From: Lytechinus pictus
Taxonomy: Eukaryota; Echinodermata; Echinoidea; Temnopleuroida; Toxopneustidae
Reading direction: 5' to 3'
Assembly: GCF_037042905.1 (NCBI RefSeq)
Contig: NC_087259.1
Span: 23,422,501 to 23,486,500, forward strand
Length of the DNA stretch: 64,000 nucleotides
The position numbers were made by a program, and so were the translations under genes. Under the pieces are notes generated by a model that saw only the letters and a list, made by a program, of their open reading frames with translations, was not told the origin of the DNA and made no database searches. Below are positions 22,358 through 32,041 of the stretch, piece by piece; positions within the stretch are counted from its first letter, which is position 1, and every line of letters starts with the position of its first letter.

Positions 22358-22473
22358 GGATGCTGTTGGAGATGCCAAATACACAGCTTCAAGAGATGAT
22401 GAAAGATGAAACGCTTTTGAAAGAAAAGATCAGACTTGCACTAGATGCTCTCTCTCAGCAACAGCCGAGGTGA
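22358..22473 (+). CDS. tri-MLLE protein, terminal exon completing MLLE domain 3
   Basis: Entered in phase 1 so that the split Gly codon gives KITGMLLEMPNTQLQ, then helices EMMKDETLLKEKIRL and ALDALSQQQPR, and TGA at 22471-22473. This is the second half of MLLE 3 and the natural C-terminus. The acceptor is gatgcag at 22357. With the three upstream exons it gives 211 residues and three MLLE signatures: RITGMLLE, VTGMLLE and KITGMLLE. Poly(A)-binding protein also ends a few residues after its single MLLE, so the layout fits a PABP-related protein, but whether RRM exons precede it cannot be seen. CAG|GTAAAT at 22507 could be a donor within the 3' untranslated region. Confidence 0.87.
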
Positions 22474-23050
22474 CATACAGATACCCGAAGAAAGTCTGAA
22501 GTTATGCAGGTAAATTAACTCCTTTAGCCAAGATAAGAATTGCGGTAATTACCTCTTCTTGTCAACAAGTGTAATATGATTCTTTACCCAAACAATTCTG
22601 TGATGTTGGAAATACTCTCCAACAGACAAAGACTTGCAACAGGTACTGTCTTCACAACAACCTAGATGACCTCTCAACACTGCTAACCATACAGCGATAC
22701 CAAGAGCACTCTCTGACAAAAAATTGCAACAAGCACTGTCTTGTGAACATCCAAGACAATGTCTTGCCACTCCCCTTAACTAATTTGATGAAACCAGGAA
22801 TCCGGTCTTGGGGACAGAAGACTTTCAACAAATACTCTGTCTTGTCAACAACCGAGACATCATCTTGACACTCCTAACCATTCGCTGATACAAAGAACAC
22901 TCTCTTAAGGACAAAGACTTGCAACTTCTTGACCTCCTAGGGATAAAGACCTGTGGCAAATGCTCTGTCTTGTCAACAACCTAGAAGATGTCTTAACACC
23001 CACAACTACTTGGGGTTACCAGGAACACTTTCCTGAAGACTAAAGTTTAA
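22474..23050 (+). other. probable 3' untranslated region with degenerate tandem repeats
   Basis: After the stop, units recur at irregular spacing of about 100-120 bp from 22620 to 22985, sharing ACAAAGACTTGCAAC, CTGTCTTGTCAACAACC and CTTGACACTCCTAACCA. Open frames through it are chance. No polyadenylation signal lies within it; AATAAA occurs at 23574 and 23685, downstream of a LINE remnant. Confidence 0.55.
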
Positions 23051-23054
23051 AAAT

Positions 23055-23240
23055 CTTTGGGGAACGATCCTTTGCTTATGCATGCCTCATATTGTGGAAT
23101 AGACTTCCTGAAGACATAAAAATCTTGTCCCTCAAAATGTTCTTAAAGCCTTTCTATTCACTTCTGAATTCTATATGCGCCTTGAGCACTCTACAGAGTG
23201 GATTTGGCCGTTTATAAGTCATGTGTTATTACTATTATTA
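23055..23240 (+). pseudogene. 3' end of an L2/CR1-like LINE reverse transcriptase
   Basis: Translates as GERSFAYACLILWNRLPEDI and onward to FLFTSEFYMRLEHSTEW, the usual C-terminal motif of L2/CR1-type ORF2 proteins (S/F-x-A-P-x-LWN-x-LP). It ends in an ATT repeat tail (23226-23247), typical of L2-like 3' ends. Only about 60 codons remain, inserted just downstream of gene 1. Confidence 0.7.
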
Positions 23241-23484
23241 TTATTAAGACTATGTGAGGGCGTTCCACTTGTTATTTGAGACATGTTATTGTGTTATTGT
23301 GGTATGGAGATAAGCACCCTTCCTATATTTTTCAACATGTTTATAATACCACAAAATATTGCAACAGTGAAAGTGCATATTTTTTCTTTTAGTTTAAGAC
23401 TTTTTTTTCAGTTCCTCTTGTATATGAATTAATGTACAACGTATCATAGCAATTTATATTAGATACTGGTAAACAATGTGTTTG

Positions 23485-23640
23485 TACACTGCAAAAACTG
23501 AAGTGTTGAAATTAACACCATGGGTGTTAATTTTTATTCTTTCTTGGAATCTATATCTGTCCACACCAAAAGAATAAAGTTACACCAAATCTTGGAATCA
23601 AAGTGAATTGACATCCCCATTGTGTTAAACATTTACCCCA
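23485..23640 (+). mobile_element. partial TACACTGCAAAAAC MITE
   Basis: Starts TACACTGCAAAAACTGAAGT and contains the internal TTAACACCATGGGTGTTAA palindrome. Compare the complete copy at 61375-61620 and the other half-copy at 37380-37535. The right end was not found. Confidence 0.6.
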
Positions 23641-23788
23641 ACCCCAGTAGATTGCATACCGGTACATTCTTATCTTTAGTATTAAATAAACTACAGTCAT
23701 CCTGATTCATTCTTTTATTCACTTAGATATTCAATTCATGCATGCACAATCATTAAAACATGCTAGAGATAAACATAAAGGCCCAAAT

Positions 23789-23945
23789 TCACAAAGGTGG
23801 TTTTGAAAACCCACGGTTGAATCCATGGTTTATGCAGATTTCCTGTATAAATTACGCCCGATACGTGCTAAATTAAGGGTAATTTATACAGGAAATCTGC
23901 ATAAACCATGGATTCAACCGTGGGTTTTCGAAACCACCTTTGTGG
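23789..23945. mobile_element. near-perfect hairpin MITE
   Basis: Arms of about 66 bp: TTCACAAAGGTGGTTTTGAA through CATGGTTTATGCAGATTTCC and TGTATAAATTACGC, returning inverted from 23878 to 23945 with one or two changes, around a spacer of about 22 bp. The near identity of the arms suggests recent insertion. 23946-24426 beyond it is unassigned, with CAGCAGCCAGCCGTCGC-type sequence. Confidence 0.85.
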
Positions 23946-24426
23946 TTAACAAAAACGTTTATTTCAGCAAATGTTTAAGTATTTTAAAGAAAGTGCATAT
24001 TTTTCTTATTTTTTTCTTAATTTGCGTTGTCATTCACGTCCGATAATCAACGTGTCGGAAGTTACATGAACATGTAGGGCAAGCTAGTATGTCTTTGGTA
24101 TGATATGCTGCAGTACCATCGCAGCAGCCAGCCGTCGCTCTAGCCGGCTAACCATCGGCGTATCGTGCATGCAGCGTCCGGTGTAATTGTTCTACACTCT
24201 GCTCTAGCTCTGCGTTGAGCATTCGTCGATACTGCGCATGTGCCATGACGTATTTATGAATATCCACGATGTCATAATGAATATGCATGAATCAAACGGC
24301 TTTCTAATATTTATTTATTTTCTAACTCTAGAGGGCGAAAACAAACTTTTATCGGTGTGGCGAGAAAAAATAATATACATTTCACCCCTCAATATCATGA
24401 AAACAGAAGTACAGAGCCTTTAAAGT

Positions 24427-24822
24427 GCTATCGACTTGGCGAGATATTTTATCTTGTCATGTCGACATAATAACCATATTATGTTGACATGGCGAGATAC
24501 GTTATCTCGCCAAGTTGACTTATAGAAATTTACATGTCGACATGGCGAGATACGTTATCTTGCCAAGTTGACTTATGAGAAGTAATATGTCAACTTGGCG
24601 AGATATTTGGACTCTCGCTGGGCTTTGGATACTTCATATCTCGCCATGTTGACATATAATGTTTTTATAAGTTGACTTAGCGAGATAACGTATCTCGCCA
24701 TGTCGACATGTAAATTTCTATAAGTCAACTTGGCGAGATAATGTATCTCGCCATGTCGACATAATAAGGTTGTGTCGACATGGCAAGATAAAGTATCTCG
24801 CCAAGTCGTCAAGTCGATGGCT
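24427..24822. repeat. inverted array of ATCTCGCCA-GTCGACAT motifs
   Basis: About a dozen copies, in both orientations, of a unit combining TGGCGAGATA, GTTATCTCGCCA and (A)TGTCGACAT. The whole block is itself roughly palindromic and ends GTCGATGGCTC, as does the related block at 4330-4590 (GTCGATGGCTCC). Confidence 0.85.
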
Positions 24823-24824
24823 CT

Positions 24825-25437
24825 TTAAAGGAGAATCCAACCCAAGTAAAAACTTAATTTTATAAGGGGAAACAAAATCAGACAAGTTGATAGGTGAAAG
24901 TTTGAACAATATTGGACAAACAACAAGAAAGTTATGAATTTTTTAAAGTTGTAAATATTGGTAATCACTATACCCATGGAGACTTCAAATTGGCCGCATA
25001 TGAGATGTCATAGTGATGTAAGGCAAGGACTACTCTTCCATGTACTCCAATACATATTATGGCTAAAATGTCATTTTTCCCAAAAGTTTTATTTCAAATT
25101 ATATTTTTCTTTCATGAGGACATAAAACAATATACTACCTGGATTATATTTAGATTACTGCCCAAGGGGAATGGGTACTTAGGAGAAAACCACAAATCCC
25201 TGATAATAAAGTACAAGGCCTATGGGAAAGTTGTCCTTGCCCCTTGTCATAATTTACTTACCCAGTTGCCAATTTGAAATCTACATAGTATTAGTGATCT
25301 CAATTTTAAAGCAGCTATAACTTTCTTATTGCTTGTTCGATTTCTTTCAAACTTTCACCATTCTGTTTAATTTATTTTTCTCCTTCCCAACACAACATTT
25401 TATGGCCAAGGCTGGATTCCCCTTTAAAGGCTCCGTA
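24825..25437. mobile_element. TTAA-type MITE, AAAGGAGAATCCAACCC family
   Basis: TTAAAGGAGAATCCAACCCA at the left; TGGATTCCCCTTTAA at the right. The arms continue inverted (GAAAGTTTGAACAATATTGG at the left, TTTCAAACTTTCACC at the right). It follows directly on the array above, both being bracketed by GGCTC, which suggests insertion into it. A shortened relative is at 61130-61373. Confidence 0.85.
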
Positions 25438-25639
25438 CAGAAGAGTTATACCAATTTCTTTTGATTGATATACATGTAGATATTAGATGAAAACAATGTC
25501 TTTACAATTGATTCACTGCCATTACTTTACTTACTTTACTTTTATCCAACGATGCTTGTAGGACTATGCCTGTTCATCGACCCAAGGCAAAAACAGTATG
25601 CTCCACACTATCAGTTTCAATTAGTTGCATGTGGCAAGG

Positions 25640-26045
25640 TTATAAGATCCATTACTCAAAGTTGTAAACAAAAGCAATATCCTTCCAGTGATTATCAAGC
25701 CGATTCTTAAAGGAATTTACAGAAGGTGCTGAAACCACATTTTCAGGTAGACTGTTCCAAGAACTTATAACTCAATTTGAAAAGAAGAACTTCCTTACAT
25801 CAAGCCTTGCATACTGCTTCTCAAGTTTCTGGGAATGGCCTCTAGTCCTCCCTTCCTTCGTACAAGCAGATTTATGCTAGTGTCATAGATACCATGCATA
25901 AACTTATAAACATTTATCATATCTCCTCTTCTACGTCTATGTAAAAGAGATGGTAGTTTCAGGTGTTGCAGTCGCTCTGAATAGGACAAGTTCCTCAGTC
26001 CAGGGATTATCTCATTAATTAAATGATTAAATACTAACTTCACCT
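25640..26045 (-). pseudogene. 3' end of an L2-like LINE reverse transcriptase
   Basis: The minus strand reads YSERLQHLKLPSLLHRRRRG then DMINVYKFMHGIYD, the conserved C-terminal region of L2/CR1 ORF2 proteins. In another frame it continues with a motif of the type VISSWNSLPENVVSAPSVNSFKNRLD, split over frameshifts. 5'-truncated at about 26045. Confidence 0.75.
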
Positions 26046-26199
26046 CGTACTAGACTACTCCCTCTAAAACATCATGCACTACATCCATGGCATAATTAGA
26101 TAAAACATGAAAATGAATACACTCATTCAACATGCTGTTCAGCCTCAACAACTTGTTCTTCAAACTATGAATTCTTTTAGTCGTAAATTTTCATCTTCC

Positions 26200-26880
26200 T
26201 CAAAAAAATGCTCCTCTTGCACATTGCTTACTGCACGCGCGACAGTAGTGGGATGTAGAGGAGCTCTCCACAAATCCAATTAATGAATGTATACCTAAAT
26301 TATCTCCACTAAACTGAGTGATGGTTCCCTTTTTATCATAACCATCAGGGCACTGGATACCTTCTGTTGATAATACATTGATATCATGTATGAAAGGTTC
26401 TAAAACTTTTATGGAATCCATTTTTTTTGATATCCTCCGAGTAACATATGCTATCAAATGAAAGTTTTTTAGGATGAATTGAATCTTGGAGGTAAGTTTT
26501 TCAAAACAAAGTAAAATGCACCAAGTTTGTGAATACTTGTTTTGGAGCCTAACGGATTAACGGTTTCAAAATCATTGTAGAAACAATGTAATTGTAAAGC
26601 ATTCTTGTCTTCCTGAAAAAGAGGGTCCTCTTTAAACAATTCTCCATCACAAAAGTCTCTGGAGACAGAATCAGTGCTGATATGATCATTAGTCACTTGG
26701 TGGAATATATCAGGATGTTTTAGAAGCATTTCTAATAACTTTAGAATCAGAACATACATGAATGTATCTTCAACAGAAATTCTGCTCATATTCTTTTGTT
26801 CTTGGGTTGAGGCGATTCTCAATATGAACTCCAAGAGCCAATTCACAGGGTTCCACCATACCTTGATTCACTCAATGTTT
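26200..26880 (-). pseudogene. degenerate transposon-derived ORF, family uncertain
   Basis: Two minus-strand frames joined by a frameshift near 26460. The first has FCDGELFKEDPLFQEDKNAL followed by a D-x-E-x-x-NPLGS segment and HKLGAFYFVLKNLPPRFNSS; the second has PFIHDINVLSTEGIQ and FSGDNLGIHSLIGFVES. The D...NPLG...NLPP layout recalls DDE transposases of the CACTA-like group, and proteins of this kind are multi-copy in fish and invertebrate genomes. The assignment is tentative. It is broken and not a host gene. Confidence 0.45.
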
Positions 26881-26887
26881 CCAACGC

Positions 26888-27178
26888 TTAAAGGGATGGT
26901 CCAGGCTGGACATATTTATATCTCAATAAATAAAGTAAAATTCACAGAGCAAAATGCTGAAAATTTGATCAAAATCAGATAACAAATAAAGTTATTGAAT
27001 TTTAAAGATTTGCATTATTCCGGTGAAACAGTTCTAGGCATGTCTTTATGAATATTCATTAGATGGGTTTATGATGTTATATCCCCACTTGTTCTTTTGT
27101 ATTTTATGATATGAAATTAGGTTTATTCATTTTTTTTCTACTAAGAACTAAACAATTGGATTGACAACTGATTAAGTG
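26888..27178 (+). mobile_element. left half of a GGGATGGTCC MITE
   Basis: TTAAAGGGATGGTCCAGGCT to about GACAACTGATTAAGTGCA, matching the left part of the complete copy at 49627. It stops exactly where the copia-type coding sequence begins at about 27179, so it marks a rearrangement or truncation. Confidence 0.75.
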
Positions 27179-27189
27179 CAGATCTCTGT

Positions 27190-28135
27190 ATTCAGCATTG
27201 TTGAATTCTCCTCCATTATCAACCAGGAATTTCATTGGTGGTCCAAAACCAGCAGCAATCCACTCTGTCTCAACAATAACTTTGGGCATCTTTTTCCTGA
27301 TGACTCTACTCTAGACTTACTGAATCTAGTGAACAGATCTGTGAAATGCAAGAAGTACACTTCGCCAAACTTCTTGAGATCCATTGCTACCACATCATTG
27401 AACCGTCTGGCCAGAGGTAGACTCACTGCAGGATGAGCCGGCGTTTTCTTGTAATTTTTACACACCTCACATTTACTGCTGATCTCATCTAGAGCATCCT
27501 TCATGATAGCTTTCAAACTTTTTGCTGTGGGGTGAGCAAGCTGGCGATGAAGTCTGGTGATCATCTTTTTCTTTTCATTTTGGGTTGTCTTTTCTAGAAC
27601 CATATTCACCCTTTCAACCTTCATTTCACAATCTCTCAGTGGTAAGTAGTAATGGCCAGGTGAGGTAGTGTCAAGGTCTATCTTCTTCCCATTTACTTCC
27701 AAGGTGTCCTCAGCCATGTTCGATTTGAAGCCCAAGTTTCATATCTGGCTTACTGAGTAGCAGTGGAATGTGTCTTTCTATCACATCTGTCACAATCATT
27801 GTTTTCTGACCAGCAATGGTACATAGAAATTCCATTCGTTCCTCTGATCTCACTGTATTTTCACCTCCAAACTTGAACTTGGTGTCACTGGCCTGAACTT
27901 TCACATGGCGCTTCTCATCTGAAGATAGTGATGCCAGGTACGACTCTTTTCATGCACGTCCTGTGACAGTCTTGGTGCATGCACTGTCCAACACCGCAGC
28001 ATGAGCTGCTTCTGTCATAACCACTTGTTTCTCTTCATGAGAATAATCTTGTACTTTGTAGGCTTCTTCACTTTCAGTTGTCATGACGTGTTCAGATTTG
28101 CCTGTAGTGTGCATAAGAGTGTACTGGAATGACCC
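27190..28135 (-). pseudogene. copia-type retroelement: protease and integrase region
   Basis: Minus strand. 28135-27710 contains the protease active-site region (VLDSACT) and the strand-rich part after it. 27735-27232 contains a pre-integrase zinc motif (H-x3-H...C-x2-C) and the integrase core start (VVAMDLKKF with the first Asp). After a frameshift near 27300, 27289-27190 has the second Asp (FLVDNGGEFNN). It stops before the catalytic Glu, and the reverse transcriptase and RNase H are absent. The gag part of the same element lies at 35333-35860, about 7 kb away, with LINEs in between. It is broken by frameshift, truncation and insertion. Confidence 0.75.
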
Positions 28136-28141
28136 CCCCCC

Positions 28142-28385
28142 AAAAAAAAAAAAAAAAGTTTAAAGGTGATATGTTTGTGTGGCTTGCCGTAAACGCATAT
28201 TCTCTCAATGCTGACGGGGGCGGGCGGTGTGCAAAGAAGATCACGCCTACATAGGACATGTCTGGAGTTGTCTTTCCAAGGACCATTCTTCGTATCGCCC
28301 AAATCGGCTTTGTGAAACAGTTGAGCGATATCTCGTTCTTACGTAGAACAGTTCTACAAAAGACCATTTCATGCAACAGGCCCCA
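28142..28385. other. short repeat segment between copia and LINE remnants
   Basis: The right end reads CATGCAACAGGCCCCAG, the inverse of a common GGGGCCTGTTGCATG repeat end; the left end is a C-run and A-run (28133-28157). It is probably a small insertion separating the LINE at 28386 from the copia sequence. Confidence 0.4.
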
Positions 28386-28769
28386 GGTTTTCTATTGAGA
28401 TGTGTCTTTTTAATTTGTTACTAGCATTATTTCTATCCTTAATTGTTTTGGAAAATTCTTTTGTCCACCAGGGGATAGGCTTGTGATGTTTCTTGCCTCT
28501 TTTAGGTATTTTTTCATTGATAACATTTAAAACACATTGTTTGAAGAGAGCGTAGTCCTCTTGTAAATCAGACCAAGTCATATCCTTGAAAATGTCTTCA
28601 CATCTTTCAAAAATATTACCCAGTCCATGTTCTTGAAGGACCAGAAATTTTCTGAAGTGTGGTTGTCAACTTCGGAACATATGCTTGTAGTCTTTTCCAT
28701 TAGCACCTTTATTGCTATTGGAAAGTGATCACTCCCGAGTGAGGTGTCGAGAACTTCCCATAAGTTCAT
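28386..28769 (-). pseudogene. LINE ORF2 fragment: end of endonuclease and linker
   Basis: The minus strand reads SLGSDHFPIAIKV, the GSDHFPI motif closing the APE-type endonuclease of Jockey/I-like LINEs, followed in another frame by PIPWWTKEFSKTIKDRNNAS, the usual linker before the reverse transcriptase. It is in the right order and orientation to be the continuation of the LINE whose ORF1 and endonuclease start are at 34337-35330, with about 150 residues missing. Confidence 0.65.
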
Positions 28770-31099
28770 GAGTTCATTTTATTTGTCTTCCAACTTTGAA
28801 TACATGACAAACATACAAGTGTGGATGAAACAATAAGCAGAGTACATGATAAAACATACAGGTATACATAAAACAGAGTATGCAGAAAACATTGTTTTTA
28901 AATACATTATACAGCTTAAGACAGAAAAGAAATAATTTTAAAGGAAGACGAGGAGACCTAAGTGAAGCAATGCTTGTAAATTAAGGTTCCTCATTACGAA
29001 TTCAAAGAACATTGGATAAACAACACAGAAATGGCAATATAATATAATATGATAACTAAAGAGAGAGGCGGGGAGAGAAGAGGGACACATTTATGTACAA
29101 AAGGGACAAAAAAGGGGACATAAGGACAGAGACAAGCCAGGCCCGGGAAAGGGGGGGATGAAACATATCGATAATTTAGCATTAACTGATAAATAACACA
29201 CGAAAAATAGCCTTTACGAATCACTTCCATAGTTACTCAGTAAATAAGATTTCAATTTTCGTTTAAACACTGTAGAACTGACAGCATGTGTAATGTCAGG
29301 GTCAAGTGCATTCCAAAACCTGGGTCAGGTGCAAACTAGAGTGCCCAAAGTGAACTTTGTTCTTGCACGAGATATATGGAGAGTGGAAGATTGTCTAGTA
29401 TTGTAATTGTGTACTTGACTATTTTTCTTAAATATCAGTGTCAGGGCTGAAGGGAGACTTCCTGAATCAAAATCATACATAAGAGATCCTAGCTGCATAA
29501 AGTAAATATCTTCCACTTTCAATAAGTGATTGTCATGAAATAAAACATTTGTATGGGCACGATAACTGACATTACATATACTTCTAATAGCTCTCTTCTG
29601 AACGATGAATAATTTTTGCAATTGCGTTTTAAGTGAGTTGCCCCAGGCAAGCACACCGTAGTTTAAGTAAGGAACAATTAATGAGGAATATAATATAAAT
29701 AAAATTTCTTTAGGGAAAACTGACCTCAACTTGTATATAACACCAGTGTTTTTTGACAACAGTTTGCAGAGATGATTTACATGAAGTTTCCAATTCAATT
29801 TCTCGTCAATAAATAACCCAAGAAATTCATTTGAGGTTACTCTTTCAAAACAGACATTATTAAACATTACATTGCCAGGCAACATTTTTAAGGAATTGCT
29901 AAAAAGCATATAATTTGTCTTTTGAAAATTAAGTGATAATTTATTGGCGTGAACCCACAAGATAACATTCTTCAATTCACAATTCACTGTTTCTATCAGG
30001 GTTAGAAGATTCCTATGTGAAAAAATACACTAGAATCATCAGCAAAGAAAATAAAGGATAATTTGTTTGATGAATTTTGACAAATTTATATACAGTATGA
30101 ATAAGAGAGGTCCTAGAAGAGACCCATGAGGTACACCACATGTAACAGTTTGCAAGCTGGAATTAATTATATTCAAAGATACAAATTGTCTCCTGTCAGT
30201 GAGATAACTCCTAAACCACTCAAGGGCAACACCTCTCACTCCATAATGGGATAACTTATGTAAGCAAAATTTTGTGATCAACTGTATCAAAAGCCTTGGA
30301 AAAATCTAAGAATATACCAATTGTGCTCAAGTAATTATCCAAGGCAGTGGCAACCTTATCAACACAGTGCAAAATGGCATGTGTAGTTGTATACTTCTCG
30401 CGAAACCCAAATTGAAAATTCGAAAAGATATTTGACTTTATAAAGAAATGTACGACCCTTGCATATATGAGTTTTTCAAGGATTTTTGAAAAAGATGTCA
30501 ACAAAGAAATTGGACGATAATTGGTCAACAATTCAGAGTTGCCTTTCTTAAAAATTGGCACAACATTTGCAATTTTCATGCTTCTAGGCACAATGCCATT
30601 TGGCATTGAAGATTAAAGATGTGAGTAAGAGGTGTCAAGATTCCTACAAAAACATGTTTAATAAGTTCATTTTTAATATTATCACAGCCTGGGCTCTTTT
30701 TACTTTTGAGAGATCTAACCACATCAGTCAACTCTTCCTCACTTGTAGGCAAAAAAATAGACTTCCAAAGTAGGCTCAGACAAGAAGTCAGCACAGGTTT
30801 TTTGACAGGGTGGAATAGTCGCCTGTAAATTTGGACCAATACTACAAAAATAATTGTTGAACTCTTCTACAATAACAGTTATCATCCACAACTTGATCAT
30901 TTATGATTACCTGTTTTATCTTTGAAATCTTAAGTGGTGCTTTAAAAACATTTCTGATCACTTTCCAGGTATCCTTAATATTATTAAAAGTCGCTAGGAA
31001 TTGAGCACAGTAATATTGCTTTTTTGCATTACGCAATGTAGCAGTTAAAGTATTTCTATAAGCTGAATATTTCCTATACAAAAATGCTGACTTTGTTTT

Positions 31100-32041
31100 T
31101 GTCTCACCTGCATAGCAGAGTGAGACTATAGGCGCCGCTTTTCCGACGGCGACGGCGGCGTCAACACCAAATCTTAACCTGAGGTTAAGTTTTTGAAATG
31201 ACAGCATAACTTAGAAAGTATATGGACCTAGTTCATGAAACTTGGCCATAAGGTTAATCAAGTATTACTGAACATCCTGCCTGAGTTTCATGTCACATGA
31301 CCAAGGTCAAAGGTCATTTAGGGTCAATGAACTTAGACCATGTTGGGGAATCAACATCAAAATCTTAACCTAAGGTTAAGTTTTTGAAATGTCATCATAA
31401 CTTAGAAAATATATGGACCTAGTTCATGAAACTTATACATAAGATTAATCAAGTATCACTGAACATCCTGCATGAGTTTCACGTCACATGACCAAGGTCA
31501 AAGGTCATTTAGGGTCAATGAACTTTGGCCGAATTGGGGGTATCTGTTGAATTACCATCATAACTTTGAAAGTTTATGGATCTGATTCATGAAACTTGGA
31601 CATAATAGTAATCAAGTATTACTGAACATCCTGTGCAAGTTTCAGGTCACATGATCAAGGTCAAAGGTCATTTAGGGTCAATGAACTTTGGCCAAATTGG
31701 GGTATTTGTTGAATTACAGCCATAAATTTGAAAGTGTGTTGGTCTAGTTCATAAAACTTGGACATAATAGTAATCAAGTATCACTGAACATCCTGTGCGA
31801 GTTTCAGGTCACATGATCAAGGTCAAAGGTCATGTAAGGTCAAAGAACTTTGGCCACGTTGGGGGTATTTGTTGAATTGCCATCATATCTCTATAAGTGT
31901 ATTGGTCTAGTTCATAAAACGTGGAAATAAGAGTAACCAAGTATCACTGAACATCTTGTGCGAGTTATAGTAGTTTTCAAAATCAGCACTGCTGCTATAT
32001 TGAATCGCGTGATGCAGGTGAGACGGCCAGAGGCATTCCAC
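31100..32041. mobile_element. 0.94-kb DNA element inserted in the LINE ORF2
   Basis: Inner terminal repeats GTCTCACCTGCAT (31101-31113) and ATGCAGGTGAGAC (32012-32024), with an extra GGCCAGAGGCATTCCAC at the right. The flanks carry a direct 7-bp repeat TTGTTTT (31093-31099 and 32042-32048). Removing the element and one repeat restores the LINE frame (Y-K-T-K-S-A across the join). The body is four diverged tandem units of about 160-190 bp. Confidence 0.85.
31304..31832 (+). promoter_or_regulatory. four DR1 nuclear-receptor-type sites in tandem
   Basis: AGGTCAAAGGTCA occurs exactly at 31304-31316, 31495-31507, 31658-31670 and 31820-31832, once per unit of the inserted element. This is a perfect DR1 hexamer repeat, the known binding form for HNF4, COUP-TF and RXR heterodimers. 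Whether anything binds here is unknown. Confidence 0.6.
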
